64,000 bases of DNA, taken from positions 186,001 to 250,000 of the forward strand of contig NC_021294.1 of NCBI RefSeq assembly GCF_000402035.1. The letters are read 5' to 3'. How positions within the stretch are numbered: position 1 is the first letter of the stretch; the number at the start of each line of letters is the position of its first letter. The notes beneath the pieces are model-generated. The model ran no database searches. It worked only from the letters and a program-made list of their open reading frames with translations, and was not told where the DNA came from. Of this stretch, positions 1-9,199 are shown in pieces. Source of the DNA: Caballeronia insecticola. Its GTDB lineage: Bacteria; Pseudomonadota; Gammaproteobacteria; Burkholderiales; Burkholderiaceae. Both the position numbers and the translations under genes were made by a program.

Positions 1-429
1 TACATGATCGTGTTCGCCATTTTGATCGTGGCCGGGCATTGTTTCGATATCGTCACCTTGCCTTCGAACTGGGCGGCGTTTCTTTGCTTCGTCGCGTCGA
101 TGGGCATGGCCGGCGCGGCGATGGGACTGATCTTCGGCGCGATCGCCACCGAATGGCGCTTCTTCCTGAAGCTCGGAACCGCGCTCGAACGCCTGCTCGA
201 AATATTCAGCAGCGTGTTCTTCGTGTCGGAGCAACTTCCGGAGCAGTACCGTGCTTATGTGCTGTGGTCGCCGTTCGCACACGGCATGCAATTGTTGCGC
301 TCAGTGTATTTCGACAGCTACCACTCGAGCGACGCGAGCCTGACCTACTATGTAATGTCGCTCGTGATTCTGGTGAGCGTCGCGCTTGGCGTCGAACGTT
401 TCGCGCGCAGCAACGTTCAGCCGATGTGA
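1..429 (+). CDS. vexB: Capsule export ABC transporter permease, VexB/KpsM type (3' part)
   Basis: This is the C-terminal part of an ABC-2 family integral membrane protein; the 5' end lies outside the window. About 141 residues are visible, with three or four hydrophobic segments, including one near the stop. A charged stretch (EWRFFLKLGTALERLL) lies between membrane spans, as in KpsM/BexB/VexB permeases that move finished capsular polysaccharide across the inner membrane. It stops 7 bp before an ATPase-like gene, and is followed by a co-polymerase, an acyltransferase, an epimerase and a lyase, so it belongs to a capsule export operon. The family is fairly sure; the Vi-specific name rests on context. 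Confidence 0.75.
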   Translation, partial: YMIVFAILIVAGHCFDIVTLPSNWAAFLCFVASMGMAGAAMGLIFGAIATEWRFFLKLGTALERLLEIFSSVFFVSEQLPEQYRAYVLWSPFAHGMQLLRSVYFDSYHSSDASLTYYVMSLVILVSVALGVERFARSNVQPM

Positions 430-436
430 GTGCGCC

Positions 437-1156
437 ATGATCCATCTCAACCGGGTTTCCGATGCGCCCAGGCTCTTCGGTTCGCAGTCGCCGTTGCTCT
501 CGCAAGCGAGCGTCGATATTCCCCGTGGACGTTACGCATTGCTGTCGCATACGCCGGAACGTCATCGTCCGTTGATCGACATTCTCGCGGGTCTGCGGCC
601 GCCTCGCGAGGGCGTCGTCGAGCATCGGGGACGCGTGTCGTGGCCGCTCGGCCGTCAGGGCTTCATTCGCGGCAAGGCGAGCGGCATTCGCATGATCGAG
701 TTCGTGTGCGCGTTGCATGGGATCGAGCCGGCGGCGTGCATCGATTTCGTCGCCGACATGATCACGCGCCCTGAGCATCTCCATGTACCGATGGAGCACT
801 GGCCGCTTTATACGCGCCAGGAAGTTTCTTTCGCGCTCGCGCTCGCGCCCGACTTCGACGTCTATGTGATCGAGGGCGCCATTCCGTTCGAGCCGTGTCG
901 TTTCACGCGACTGTGGCTCGCATTATTCGAGGAACGTCTCGTTGGCCGGACGCTGATCCTCTCGACTTACCGTCAGCAACAGATGGCGGACTACTGCATC
1001 AAAGGTTTGGTTTATGAACGAAGCACCCTTCGAATCGACGACGACCTCGACGCGTGCATCCGTCGATTCCCTTCACGCCAGTCGCGAATCGAATCCGTCG
1101 ATGCAGCCGACGACGCCTCATCCGACAACAACGCCTACGGCTCAGCCGATTTCTGA
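437..1156 (+). CDS. vexC: Degenerate KpsT/VexC-like capsule exporter ATPase (catalytic motifs lost)
   Basis: The 239-residue product aligns by eye along the whole KpsT/VexC family. It keeps the VSWPLG motif after the first strand, the FVCALHG helix region and the family-like end (DYCIKGLVYE...DDLDACIRRF). The ATPase motifs are gone: the P-loop position reads SHTPERHRP instead of GxNGAGKST, the SGM signature is missing (YTRQEVSFALA), Walker B reads DVYVIEG where family members have LIDE, and the H-loop histidine is absent (LSTYRQQQ). The frame is intact and lies between vexB and vexD, so it is not an obvious pseudogene. It may be a structural pseudo-ATPase needing a second ATPase elsewhere, or a decaying copy. 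The start at 437 lies 7 bp after vexB; its last 143 bp overlap vexD. Confidence 0.7.
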   Translation: MIHLNRVSDAPRLFGSQSPLLSQASVDIPRGRYALLSHTPERHRPLIDILAGLRPPREGVVEHRGRVSWPLGRQGFIRGKASGIRMIEFVCALHGIEPAACIDFVADMITRPEHLHVPMEHWPLYTRQEVSFALALAPDFDVYVIEGAIPFEPCRFTRLWLALFEERLVGRTLILSTYRQQQMADYCIKGLVYERSTLRIDDDLDACIRRFPSRQSRIESVDAADDASSDNNAYGSADF

Positions 1157-2306
1157 GCCGGAACCGGGCATCGAGACACGTCGTCGCGAGCGCGCGGCGG
1201 CCGCGCGTGCACGGCGTCGCGGGCGCTGGATCATGCTTGCGCTGATTCTCGCGCCGGTAGTGCTGAGCCTCGTTTATTCGAGCTTCATCGCGCGGCCGCG
1301 TTACTCGGCGGAGGCGCGCTTTTCCGTGCGCGCGAGCACGGCGCAGTCGCCGGCGTCGAACGCCGCGAGCTTTCTCACTTCGGGCGACGGCTCCGGTCTC
1401 GCTGCGGGTTTCGTCGACGGCTGGGCCGTCAGCGATTTCCTGAATTCGCGCGACTGCATGCTGCAACTCGACCAGAAGATCGGCCTGCGTCAGCGGCTCG
1501 CGCATAGCGGCTTCGATATCGTGAACCGCTTGTCGGTGGACGCGTCGCAGGACGATCTTTATCGTGCATACCATGCCGCCGTGAAAGTCTCGTACAACAT
1601 GATGGAACAGGTGGACGTGATGAAGGTGAGCGCGTATTCGCCTCAGGATGCCGCCATGATCTCGGCGGCGCTGATCGATCTCGCGCAGGACTTCGTCAAC
1701 CGGATGGATCAGAAGGGCGTGGAAGATGCGCTCAAGGTAAGCCGCGAGGCGGTGGCGCTGGCGCAACGCGAAGCACAAGCAGCGCGCGCGGCGCTCACGA
1801 AATGGCGCGTCGACAATCAGAACATGGACCCCGCGGCGAATGCGGCCATGCTGCTGACGTTGTCCGGCCAGATCGAAGCGGAGCTGAGCACCGCGCAGCT
1901 CAGTCTCGACAAGATACGTGCGCTCGGCAATCCCGATCATCCGATGCTGGCGCCGACAGCCGCGCAGGTCTTCGCCCTGAAACAGCGCCTCGCCGACGTC
2001 CGCCAGCGCATGAGCGGCAAAGGCAACACGCAGGCGACTCAGCTCGAACAATATGAGCAATTGAAGAACGCGCAGGTCTTCGCCGACAGCAATCTCAACG
2101 CCGTGCAACAGGGCTATCAGCAGGCATTCACGGACACGCTCAAATTGCAGCGTTATCTCACCGTGATCAGCAAGCCTTTGCCCTCGGACCGTCCCACCAG
2201 TCCCGATGCCTTTCTGCTGGCGCTCGAAGCGTTGGCGGTCGGCTTCGCGCTGGCGCTGTTCGTCAAACTAGCGACGAGCGTCGGGCGTTCCTTCTTGCGG
2301 GGATAA
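1014..2306 (+). CDS. vexD: Capsule export polysaccharide co-polymerase (VexD/KpsE/CtrB type)
   Basis: The 430-residue protein has a basic N-terminal tail (RRRERAAAARARRRGR), a first membrane span (about residues 78-95), a large periplasmic domain with long helices (SREAVALAQREAQAARAAL) and a second span at the C-terminus (ALEALAVGFALALFVKLA). This is the architecture of the KpsE/BexC/VexD family that links the inner-membrane exporter to the outer-membrane channel. The chosen start has an AAAGG ribosome site 8 nt upstream but overlaps vexC by 143 bp; an ATG at 1101 would reduce the overlap. The next gene begins 6 bp after the stop, so translation is probably coupled. Confidence 0.8.
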   Translation: MNEAPFESTTTSTRASVDSLHASRESNPSMQPTTPHPTTTPTAQPISEPEPGIETRRRERAAAARARRRGRWIMLALILAPVVLSLVYSSFIARPRYSAEARFSVRASTAQSPASNAASFLTSGDGSGLAAGFVDGWAVSDFLNSRDCMLQLDQKIGLRQRLAHSGFDIVNRLSVDASQDDLYRAYHAAVKVSYNMMEQVDVMKVSAYSPQDAAMISAALIDLAQDFVNRMDQKGVEDALKVSREAVALAQREAQAARAALTKWRVDNQNMDPAANAAMLLTLSGQIEAELSTAQLSLDKIRALGNPDHPMLAPTAAQVFALKQRLADVRQRMSGKGNTQATQLEQYEQLKNAQVFADSNLNAVQQGYQQAFTDTLKLQRYLTVISKPLPSDRPTSPDAFLLALEALAVGFALALFVKLATSVGRSFLRG

Positions 2307-2312
2307 GCCGAC

Positions 2313-4349
2313 ATGGCCGAGCATCGGGACGCGCAGCCGGCAAAGCAGAGCGTGGATGCGTTTGCGGCCTGCAGGCGGGCCGTTCTCAAGAGCGACTGGG
2401 CGACAGGTCTCGCCGCGTTCTCGGCCGCCGCCGCAGCCGGTGCGAAGCCCGATGCCGCCGCGCTCGTGTATCGGGCGATCGCGCTGATCCGTTCGCACGA
2501 TGATCCGTCGCAGGCGATCGCGCAACTCGACGCGGCGCTCGTGCGCGAAGCGAATGTGCGCGACGATCTGAGACGTCTGCTGGTGTCGCCGCTGGTGCGC
2601 GAAGGCGCGTTGAGCGCGGCGGCCGATGTTCTGTCCGTCGTGGTCGAGGCATGGCCTGATGGCGCCGATGACCGCCGCTTGCTGTCGAGCCTGCTGGGAC
2701 GCCTGAAGCGCTGGGATGAGGCCATCGCTCATGCGGATGCGGCCGCGCGCGCCTGTCCGGACGACGCGCCCTTGCAAGCAGCCCGCATTCAATTGCGCCT
2801 GCAGGCAGGTCGTGCCGACGATGCCGCACACGTTGCGCGAGCGACGCTTGAACTCGCGCGGCGAAGCGGCAAGCACGCGCACACGTGGCTTATCGCGTTG
2901 ATGCGCGGCGGCGACACGGCACTGGCCGCCGGTTTCGCGGGCACGCTCGACGCTGACGCTGCGTCCGACGAGCGCGTCGCTGCTGCGATGGTGCAGGCGC
3001 TGCTCAACGATGAACGTTTCGATGCCGCCGTCCACGCGGGTGAAGCTGCGTTGGCTTCGGGTCAGGATGGCGCGGCGCTGCGCTCTCAACTCGGGCAAGC
3101 CTGTCTCGCGCGCGGCACGCCGGAGGACCGGCATGCGCGCGCGATCGAACATTTCTCACGAGGCTTGGCGCTCGCGCCGGACGACATCCGGCTCGTGTCG
3201 CTCCTTGGCGAAACGCTGCTTCGCGCGGGCCGCTACGCCGAATCGATACCGCATCTGCAACGGGCATGCGAACTCGCGCCTGCACTCGAACAGTCCCGCG
3301 CGCTGCTCGCCCGCGCGCTGCGCTATGCGGGCCGTCACGCGCAAGCCGCCGATACGCTCGTCACACTCGTCTCGCAACATCCGGAGCGCGGACGCTGGCA
3401 ACGGCTGGCAGCGGCGGCGCTGTCGCAGGCGGGCAGGCACGACGAAGCGTCGGCGCTGTATGCGGGCTATCTTCGTGCGCGCAGCGCGTCGTTGCCGGCG
3501 TCCTTCGACGAAGCCATGGCCGCGCTCGATCGCAAGATCGACACGTTGGCGATTCCGCGCGCGCGGCTCGACTGGGCGTGGTCGCTGCGGCGCGATACTG
3601 GCCAACTGACGCGCGCGCAATGGGAACGCGCCGCGCGCTGGGGACATCTGGCCGACCATCTGTTGCTCGAATGGCTCGAATGCCGCGACGACCGGATCGA
3701 AGAAGCGTTCAACCTGCTCGGCAGTCTCGATGAAACCGAGCGCGTCCTCATGCCGCTGATGGCGAACGGCAAGGGCGTCGTCGTGGCGACGGCGCATGTC
3801 GGCCCGATGTACGCGGGGCTCATGGTTCTGGAACTGCTTGGCATTCCGTCGCGCTGGCTTTCGACCACGCCCGGCGTGACGAGCGCGAAGTACGCGTCCG
3901 CGCTCATTTCGACTGCTGACCAAAGCGAGGCGCAGGTGGCCAGGGAAGCATTGCGGGCGCTCCAGTCGGGCTTCGCGGTATGCATTGCAGTCGAAGGCGC
4001 GCTCGATCCGGCCGCGCCGCGTGTGCCGTTCGCGGGACAGGAGATCACCTATTCGAGCTTTGCGGCGCGTGCGGCGCATCGTCTGGGCTTGCCGTCCGTG
4101 TTCTATGCGCCGCGATGGGAGAACGGAAAGATCGTCGGCACGCTCGAATTGATGCCGGCCGTGCGTCCGGGCGAGGACGTCGAAGTCTATGCCATGCGCT
4201 GGCAGCAAGCCTATCTCGGCCACTTGCGCGCGCACCTTGCCGGAGCGCCGGAGAATTTGCGGCTGAGCGGCGGCATCTGGCGGCATGTGCGTCCCGTGGA
4301 TCGCTCGACACAACCTTATGACGTCGACATTACGCAGGCGCGAACTTAA
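2313..4349 (+). CDS. vexE: TPR protein with C-terminal LpxL-like acyltransferase domain (VexE type)
   Basis: The 678-residue protein has two parts. Residues 1 to about 400 are alanine-rich tetratricopeptide-like helices ([24 protein letters not shown] is typical). The last 230 residues follow the LpxL/HtrB lysophospholipid acyltransferase pattern: [13 protein letters not shown] at the active-site position, then [24 protein letters not shown]. In Vi loci VexE has this design and is linked to adding the acylated terminus used for export. Oddly, the HX4D/E catalytic pair seems to lack its acidic partner here (H495 followed by Y500), so activity is uncertain. It lies 6 bp after vexD and 20 bp before the epimerase gene. 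Confidence 0.75.
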   Translation: MAEHRDAQPAKQSVDAFAACRRAVLKSDWATGLAAFSAAAAAGAKPDAAALVYRAIALIRSHDDPSQAIAQLDAALVREANVRDDLRRLLVSPLVREGALSAAADVLSVVVEAWPDGADDRRLLSSLLGRLKRWDEAIAHADAAARACPDDAPLQAARIQLRLQAGRADDAAHVARATLELARRSGKHAHTWLIALMRGGDTALAAGFAGTLDADAASDERVAAAMVQALLNDERFDAAVHAGEAALASGQDGAALRSQLGQACLARGTPEDRHARAIEHFSRGLALAPDDIRLVSLLGETLLRAGRYAESIPHLQRACELAPALEQSRALLARALRYAGRHAQAADTLVTLVSQHPERGRWQRLAAAALSQAGRHDEASALYAGYLRARSASLPASFDEAMAALDRKIDTLAIPRARLDWAWSLRRDTGQLTRAQWERAARWGHLADHLLLEWLECRDDRIEEAFNLLGSLDETERVLMPLMANGKGVVVATAHVGPMYAGLMVLELLGIPSRWLSTTPGVTSAKYASALISTADQSEAQVAREALRALQSGFAVCIAVEGALDPAAPRVPFAGQEITYSSFAARAAHRLGLPSVFYAPRWENGKIVGTLELMPAVRPGEDVEVYAMRWQQAYLGHLRAHLAGAPENLRLSGGIWRHVRPVDRSTQPYDVDITQART

Positions 4350-4369
4350 CTCACACGCAGGAAGCGGAT

Positions 4370-5449
4370 ATGAAACTCGAGCAGATACTGAACGAACCGA
4401 ATGTGCCGGCCTGGCTCAAGGACGCCACGCAGCGTGACCTGTGCGAGCGATTATTGTCGGGACGTCATCGCTGGCTTGTTACGGGAGCGGCGGGATTCAT
4501 CGGCTCGAATCTGGTCGAGACCTTGCTCATGCTGGATCAGGACGTGCGCGGCATGGACAACTTCGCGACGGGCCACAAGCACAATCTCGACGAAGTCAGG
4601 AAGCGCGTCGGCGAGACGCGCTGGAGCCGGTTCTCGTTCCACGAAGCCGATATCCGCGACGTGGCCGCCTGCGAGCGAGCGGTCGCCGAGATGGATTTCG
4701 TGCTGCATCAGGCTGCACTCGGCTCGGTGCCGCGCTCGGTGAAAGATCCGATCACCACGCACGATATCAACGCATCCGGATTTCTGAATATGCTCGATGC
4801 ATCGCGTCGTGCGGCGGTGCGCCGCTTCGTGTACGCGGCGTCGAGTTCCACCTACGGCGACGAACCCAATCTTCCGAAACGTGAAGAACGCATCGGCAAT
4901 CCTTTGTCGCCGTATGCGGTGACCAAGCTCGTCAACGAAATCTATGCGGGCGTGTACGCGCGCACGTATGGTTTTGCGTCGATCGGGCTGCGCTACTTCA
5001 ATGTGTTCGGTCCGCGTCAGGATCCGAATGGCGCTTACGCCGCGGTCATTCCGAAGTGGATCGCCGCGATGCTTGCCGGCGATGAAGTCCAGATCAACGG
5101 CGACGGCGAGACGAGCCGTGACTTCTGCTATGTGGGCAACGTCGTGCAGATGAACCTGCGCGCGGCGCTACGCGAAGACTTGCGCACGAGCGAGGTCTAC
5201 AACGTCGCCGTGGGAGACCGGACCACGTTGAAAGACCTCTTCCATGTGATTCGCGACGGCTTGGGCAGCCGTGGTTTCGCATATGAAAAAGCGCCTGTTT
5301 TCAGGGATTTTCGCGCAGGCGACGTGCGTCACTCGCAGGCGGACGTGTCCAAGGCGCGAGCCGAACTCGGATATGCACCGCTGTTGAACCTGCGCGCCGG
5401 CATGAACGAAGCGTTGCCCTGGTACATCGCGAGTCTGACGAATCGATGA
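4370..5449 (+). CDS. tviC: UDP-GlcNAc/GlcNAcA C4-epimerase (TviC/WbpP type)
   Basis: This 359-residue extended short-chain dehydrogenase/reductase has the NAD-binding motif [12 protein letters not shown] near residue 38, the catalytic serine patch ASSSTYGD and the YAVTK catalytic Tyr-Lys pair. The long N-terminus, the [16 protein letters not shown] segment and the [23 protein letters not shown] core are characteristic of WbpP/TviC, which interconvert UDP-GlcNAc(A) and UDP-GalNAc(A). In Vi synthesis this gives UDP-GalNAcA for the capsule. An AGGAAG ribosome site precedes the ATG. The stop overlaps the next start (ATGA at 5446), so it is cotranscribed with the lyase gene. Confidence 0.85.
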   Translation: MKLEQILNEPNVPAWLKDATQRDLCERLLSGRHRWLVTGAAGFIGSNLVETLLMLDQDVRGMDNFATGHKHNLDEVRKRVGETRWSRFSFHEADIRDVAACERAVAEMDFVLHQAALGSVPRSVKDPITTHDINASGFLNMLDASRRAAVRRFVYAASSSTYGDEPNLPKREERIGNPLSPYAVTKLVNEIYAGVYARTYGFASIGLRYFNVFGPRQDPNGAYAAVIPKWIAAMLAGDEVQINGDGETSRDFCYVGNVVQMNLRAALREDLRTSEVYNVAVGDRTTLKDLFHVIRDGLGSRGFAYEKAPVFRDFRAGDVRHSQADVSKARAELGYAPLLNLRAGMNEALPWYIASLTNR

Positions 5450-6630
5450 TGCGACGCTTGACGTTTGCGTTCATCGTCATGATCGCGACGATGTGCGCCG
5501 ATGCACAAGCGGCGCAGAACACCTGCGAAATCGCGGACGCCGCGTGCCCGATGGTCGCAAGCCTGCTCGCGCAAAGAGAAGGGTACGGCCGCGATGCAAC
5601 AGGTGGCGTGTCCGCCCGCGTGACGATCGTTTCGTCCGCCGCGGACTCCGGTCCGGGATCGCTTCGTGACGCGCTCGCGCGGGCGCGAGGACCGACATGG
5701 ATTCGCTTTGCGTCGGACATGACGATTCCACTCGAATCGCAGCTTCGCGTGCCGTCGAACGTCACGATAGACGGCCGTGGGCATCGGGTAACCCTGCTCG
5801 ATTATGGCTTCGGCATTTACGGACGCTCGAATGTCATCCTGACGCATCTCACGATCGACGGGCGTCTGCGCACGTTCACGCAGGCGGTCGATATTGCCAA
5901 CGGCTCGCGAAACGTGTGGATCGATCATCTCGATCTTTCGCGTTTTGCGGCGCGACTCGTCAACGTGAAGAACGGTTCGACCGATGTCACCGTCTCATGG
6001 GTCAAGTTCCACGACGATGACAAGGTCATGCTCGTCAACAACATCACGTCGAAGAATCTGTTCGAGCACTTCGATCGCGATTCGATTGCGCGTGTGACCA
6101 TTCATCACAGCTATTTCGTCGACACGATGCAGCGCAATCCGCGCGCGCAATTCGGCACGGTGCACCTCTATAACAACTTGCTTGAGAACTGGGACTTCTA
6201 TGGCATGAGTTTCAGTCTGGAGGCGAAGGCGCTTGTCGAAGGAAACATCTTCATTAACGCTGCGCGACGCGCTTGCAAGGAGCCGCCATATTTCCCGACC
6301 GTCGAGGGCGTGAACGCGAACTATTGCAGCTACATTCCGGTGGCGCCGGGGCGCAGCGCGCTCGCGAACGGCGAGTCGGACCGCAAGAGCTACGAGCAAA
6401 CGAAGGCTTTGTATGGCTATACGCGGGGTTATAAGGCGTTCATCTCCGCGCGGGACAATCTTTATTTGCGTGACGCGAAAGCCGTTTTAGAAAGCGATCA
6501 GCCGGAGAAGGTGCCGGAGCCGTCTTATTGCTATACGTATGACCACGCTTCGCCCGAACTCGCTGAACTGATTCGGACGCAGGCGGGGAATACGGATAAC
6601 GACGTTTGGCAATCGCGTTGTCGGCGGTGA
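5446..6630 (+). CDS. vexL: Secreted PL1 pectate-lyase-fold enzyme, probable Vi-type capsule lyase (VexL)
   Basis: The 394-residue protein has a signal peptide (about residues 1-23, cut near ADAQA-AQ) and a right-handed parallel beta-helix of polysaccharide lyase family 1. Motifs in order are [32 protein letters not shown] and a catalytic-region block with R230, R233 and H240 ending in HLYNN. PL1 enzymes cleave alpha-1,4-galacturonan by beta-elimination. Vi antigen is alpha-1,4-GalNAcA, and VexL, a periplasmic Vi lyase of this fold, is known from an Achromobacter Vi locus. Overlap with tviC by ATGA ties it to capsule metabolism rather than plant pectin. The fold is sure; the substrate is inferred from context. 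Confidence 0.75.
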   Translation: MMRRLTFAFIVMIATMCADAQAAQNTCEIADAACPMVASLLAQREGYGRDATGGVSARVTIVSSAADSGPGSLRDALARARGPTWIRFASDMTIPLESQLRVPSNVTIDGRGHRVTLLDYGFGIYGRSNVILTHLTIDGRLRTFTQAVDIANGSRNVWIDHLDLSRFAARLVNVKNGSTDVTVSWVKFHDDDKVMLVNNITSKNLFEHFDRDSIARVTIHHSYFVDTMQRNPRAQFGTVHLYNNLLENWDFYGMSFSLEAKALVEGNIFINAARRACKEPPYFPTVEGVNANYCSYIPVAPGRSALANGESDRKSYEQTKALYGYTRGYKAFISARDNLYLRDAKAVLESDQPEKVPEPSYCYTYDHASPELAELIRTQAGNTDNDVWQSRCRR

Positions 6631-6716
6631 TGAGCGGTTGGGAAATTGTTGATGAGCCCAGATCGCCCGAAACACTAACCCCGCGCCAGCCCCATCGACC
6701 AGCGCGGCTCCAACAC

Positions 6717-8105
6717 TCAAGCAAGCTTCCCTGCCGCATCCCGCAACGCGGTCCGCAGCCCTTCCTCGACGACCGGATGATAAAACGGCATCCGCAACAT
6801 GTCGTCGATGGTGAGCTTCATCTGAAAGGCCCACGCAAGCAGATGCGCGATATGCTCCGCATCCGGTCCGATCCACTCCGCGCCGACGAAGCGGCCGTTT
6901 TCACGATCGGCGTACACGTGCATCAGCCCGCGATTCCTGAGCATCACGCGGCTGCGTCCCTGATCCTCGAAGCTCACTTCGCCCGTGACGAAGGACTTCG
7001 GCACCAGATCCGCATGACGCGCGCCGACCATCGCGATGCCCGGGTCCGTGAACGCGATGCCCAACGGCGCGCGACGTTCGAGCGGCGCGACATCCGGATA
7101 GCGCGCCGCATTGAGTCCCGCCGCGCGGCCTTCATCGGCGGCTTCGTGCAGCAAGGGCAGCACGCCGTTCGCATCGCCTGCAATGAACACCGGGCGCGCG
7201 CCGGCCTGCAAGGTCAGAGGATCGTAGACGGGCAAGCCATCCGCATCCAGTTCGAGCGACGTATTGCTCAAACCGAGTCCGCCAACGTTAGGCTTGCGCC
7301 CGGCCGCGACCAGCACGTAATCGAACGTATCTTCGATCGTCTCGCCCGCATCCGATACATAACGCACACGCACTTCATCGCCTTCGCGCACGGCCGCTTG
7401 CACTTGCGCACGCGGCTCGAAACGAAACGCTTCGCTGAACACGCGCTCGGCATACGCGCGAACGTCAGGGTCGGTCAACGGGCCAACGCGGCCCCGCGCG
7501 CCCAGCACGGACACATCAACGCCGAGTCGCGCGAGCGCCTGACCGAGTTCGAGCCCGATCACGCCCGCGCCGATCACCGCGACGCGCCGGGGCAGATCGT
7601 TCCATGCGAAGACATCGTCGTTGATGATGGCGCGCTCGCCGAGCGCACGATACATCGCAGGCATCACGGCGCTCGATCCCGTCGCGATGACGATGCTCTT
7701 CGCCTGCACCTTCGTGTGCTCGCCGACCTGCAGCAAGTTATCGTCGATGAAGTGCGCGTAGCCGGTGAGCTTGTCTGCGGCGGGCATCGCGTCGACACCC
7801 GCAACGACGAAGCCCACGAAACGATCGCGCTCGCCCTTCACGCGCGCCATCACCTCGCGTCCGTCAATGCGCACAGCTCCGTCGATATGCACGCCGAAAG
7901 CCGCCGTGTGCGTCGCGTGATGTGCGGCATCGGCGGCCGCGATCAGAAGCTTCGACGGCATACAGCCGACGCGCGCACACGTTGTGCCGTGCGCGCCGCC
8001 TTCGATGAGAATCGCCGACGCGCCCGCCGCCTTCGCCGCGCGATACGCCGAAAGTCCCGCGCTGCCCGCGCCGATGATGGCGACATCCGTATGGATCGTG
8101 TTCAT
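6717..8105 (-). CDS. Dihydrolipoyl dehydrogenase-like flavoprotein disulfide reductase
   Basis: The 462-residue class I pyridine nucleotide-disulfide oxidoreductase carries the N-terminal FAD motif (IIGAGSAGLSA), the redox-active disulfide CARVGCMPSK, a second dinucleotide fold (VIGAGVIGLELG), the FAD-binding VFIAGDANG and the C-terminal catalytic FYHPVVEEGL (His-Pro...Glu). These match lipoamide dehydrogenase (E3). It is not next to any 2-oxoacid dehydrogenase subunits, so it is an orphan copy with an unknown partner. The ATG at 8105 was chosen because a GGAGA site lies 8 nt upstream; an earlier ATG at 8144 adds 13 residues without support. Confidence 0.85.
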   Translation of the reverse strand: MNTIHTDVAIIGAGSAGLSAYRAAKAAGASAILIEGGAHGTTCARVGCMPSKLLIAAADAAHHATHTAAFGVHIDGAVRIDGREVMARVKGERDRFVGFVVAGVDAMPAADKLTGYAHFIDDNLLQVGEHTKVQAKSIVIATGSSAVMPAMYRALGERAIINDDVFAWNDLPRRVAVIGAGVIGLELGQALARLGVDVSVLGARGRVGPLTDPDVRAYAERVFSEAFRFEPRAQVQAAVREGDEVRVRYVSDAGETIEDTFDYVLVAAGRKPNVGGLGLSNTSLELDADGLPVYDPLTLQAGARPVFIAGDANGVLPLLHEAADEGRAAGLNAARYPDVAPLERRAPLGIAFTDPGIAMVGARHADLVPKSFVTGEVSFEDQGRSRVMLRNRGLMHVYADRENGRFVGAEWIGPDAEHIAHLLAWAFQMKLTIDDMLRMPFYHPVVEEGLRTALRDAAGKLA

Positions 8106-8234
8106 GGTGCTGTCTCCGAATGGTTGATGCGTTGGATCAATCATCGGTCGCGACGGCCCAAAGGTGAATGCTCGTGCGGATCGAATTCCTGCTCGATCGT
8201 CTCAATCCTCCACGGCGCAAAAGTGATGTATTCA

Positions 8235-8245
8235 TCTAGACGTCT
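8235..8245. promoter_or_regulatory. Candidate PhnF operator upstream of phnC
   Basis: TCTAGACGTCT lies about 90 bp before phnC. The same TCTAGACGnCT pattern occurs in the phnF-phnG divergent promoter at 15285. The shared site suggests that phnCDE and phnGHIJKLM answer to the same HutC-type GntR repressor. Inference from two copies only. Confidence 0.4.
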
Positions 8246-8251
8246 CATGCG

Positions 8252-8268
8252 CGTCACTTTCTCGTCAC
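8252..8268 (+). promoter_or_regulatory. Weak Pho-box-like direct repeat before phnC
   Basis: CGTCAC occurs twice (8252-8257 and 8263-8268) with an 11-bp period, the spacing of PhoB half-sites (CTGTCAT-N4-CTGTCAT). Each half agrees at about five of seven positions, so this is a weak match that gains weight only from its place before a phosphonate transporter. Confidence 0.35.
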
Positions 8269-8333
8269 GTTGAGTTCCTAGAATCTCCCGAACGTTTCAG
8301 CGCGCCATTTGAGCGCGCCCATCGAGGGAAGCT

Positions 8334-9167
8334 ATGGACGCAATACGCATCGAGCGTCTCACCAAGACGTTCAGAAACGGGCGCAAGGCGCTCGACTCCG
8401 TCGATTTGCGCGTGGAAGAGGGCGAAATGGTCGCGCTGATCGGCGCGTCGGGATCGGGCAAATCGACGCTCTTGCGCCATATCGCGGGCTTTGTCGCTTC
8501 CGACCCCGCGCCGTCGCATATCACGCTGCTCGGACGGCCGATTCAGCAGAACGGCAAGATCGTGCGCGAAGTGCGCGCGATTCGCCGCGATGTCGCCTTC
8601 GTGTTTCAGCAATTCAATCTGGTCGGACGGCTTTCGGTGCTGACCAACGTGCTCATCGGCGCATTGTCGCGCGTGCCGTTGTGGCATCGTCTGGCGGGCC
8701 GTTTTCCGCGCGGCGAGCGCGCGCTGGCGATGGAGTCGCTCACCGCAATGGGCATCGGCGATCACGCGTTCGAGCGCGCAAGCAATCTGTCGGGCGGTCA
8801 GCAACAGCGCGCCGCGCTGGCCCGCGCGCTCGTGCAGCGCGCGCGCATCGTGCTCGCGGACGAACCCATCGCATCGCTCGATCCCGAATCCGCGCGCCGC
8901 GTGATGGAGCTGATGCAGACGCTCAATCGCGAACGCAAGCTGACGGTCGTCGTGTCGCTGCATCAGATCGATATCGCGATGAAGTATTGCCCGCGCACGG
9001 TCGCACTGCGCGATGGGCGCGTCGTCTTCGATGGCGCTTCCGAACGTCTCACGCCCGCGGTGCTGCGCGAACTTTACGGCGCATCGGCGGAGGAACTGCT
9101 TACGCATCACGCCGCGCAGAACGCGCGCACGCAGGCCTCTGCGTCGTTCGCATCGGCCGCAGTCTGA
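8334..9167 (+). CDS. phnC: Phosphonate ABC transporter ATP-binding protein PhnC
   Basis: The 277-residue ABC ATPase has Walker A (GASGSGKST), a Q-loop with the PhnC-type [18 protein letters not shown], the LSGGQQQR signature, Walker B (VLADEP) and the SLHQID switch histidine that is typical of PhnC. It powers uptake of phosphonates or phosphate esters through the adjacent PhnE. An AGGGAAG ribosome site sits just before the ATG. phnD follows after 32 bp and phnE after that, so the three form one transport operon upstream of the C-P lyase genes. Confidence 0.92.
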   Translation: MDAIRIERLTKTFRNGRKALDSVDLRVEEGEMVALIGASGSGKSTLLRHIAGFVASDPAPSHITLLGRPIQQNGKIVREVRAIRRDVAFVFQQFNLVGRLSVLTNVLIGALSRVPLWHRLAGRFPRGERALAMESLTAMGIGDHAFERASNLSGGQQQRAALARALVQRARIVLADEPIASLDPESARRVMELMQTLNRERKLTVVVSLHQIDIAMKYCPRTVALRDGRVVFDGASERLTPAVLRELYGASAEELLTHHAAQNARTQASASFASAAV

Positions 9168-9199
9168 AACCCACTCATTCATCCAACCTGGATCGCATC

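Noticed and set aside
206..799. Minus-strand frame of 197 codons opposite the capsule export genes
   Set aside because: Arg-rich shadow of the vexB-vexC coding strand, with no ribosome site or family features.
999..2108. Minus-strand frame of 369 codons opposite vexD
   Set aside because: Translation is rich in Arg/His without domain character; it is the complement of a well-supported gene in a high-GC genome.
6606..8273. Plus-strand frame of 555 codons opposite the lipoamide-dehydrogenase-like gene
   Set aside because: The minus-strand gene has complete FAD and disulfide motifs; the plus-strand frame is its antisense shadow.
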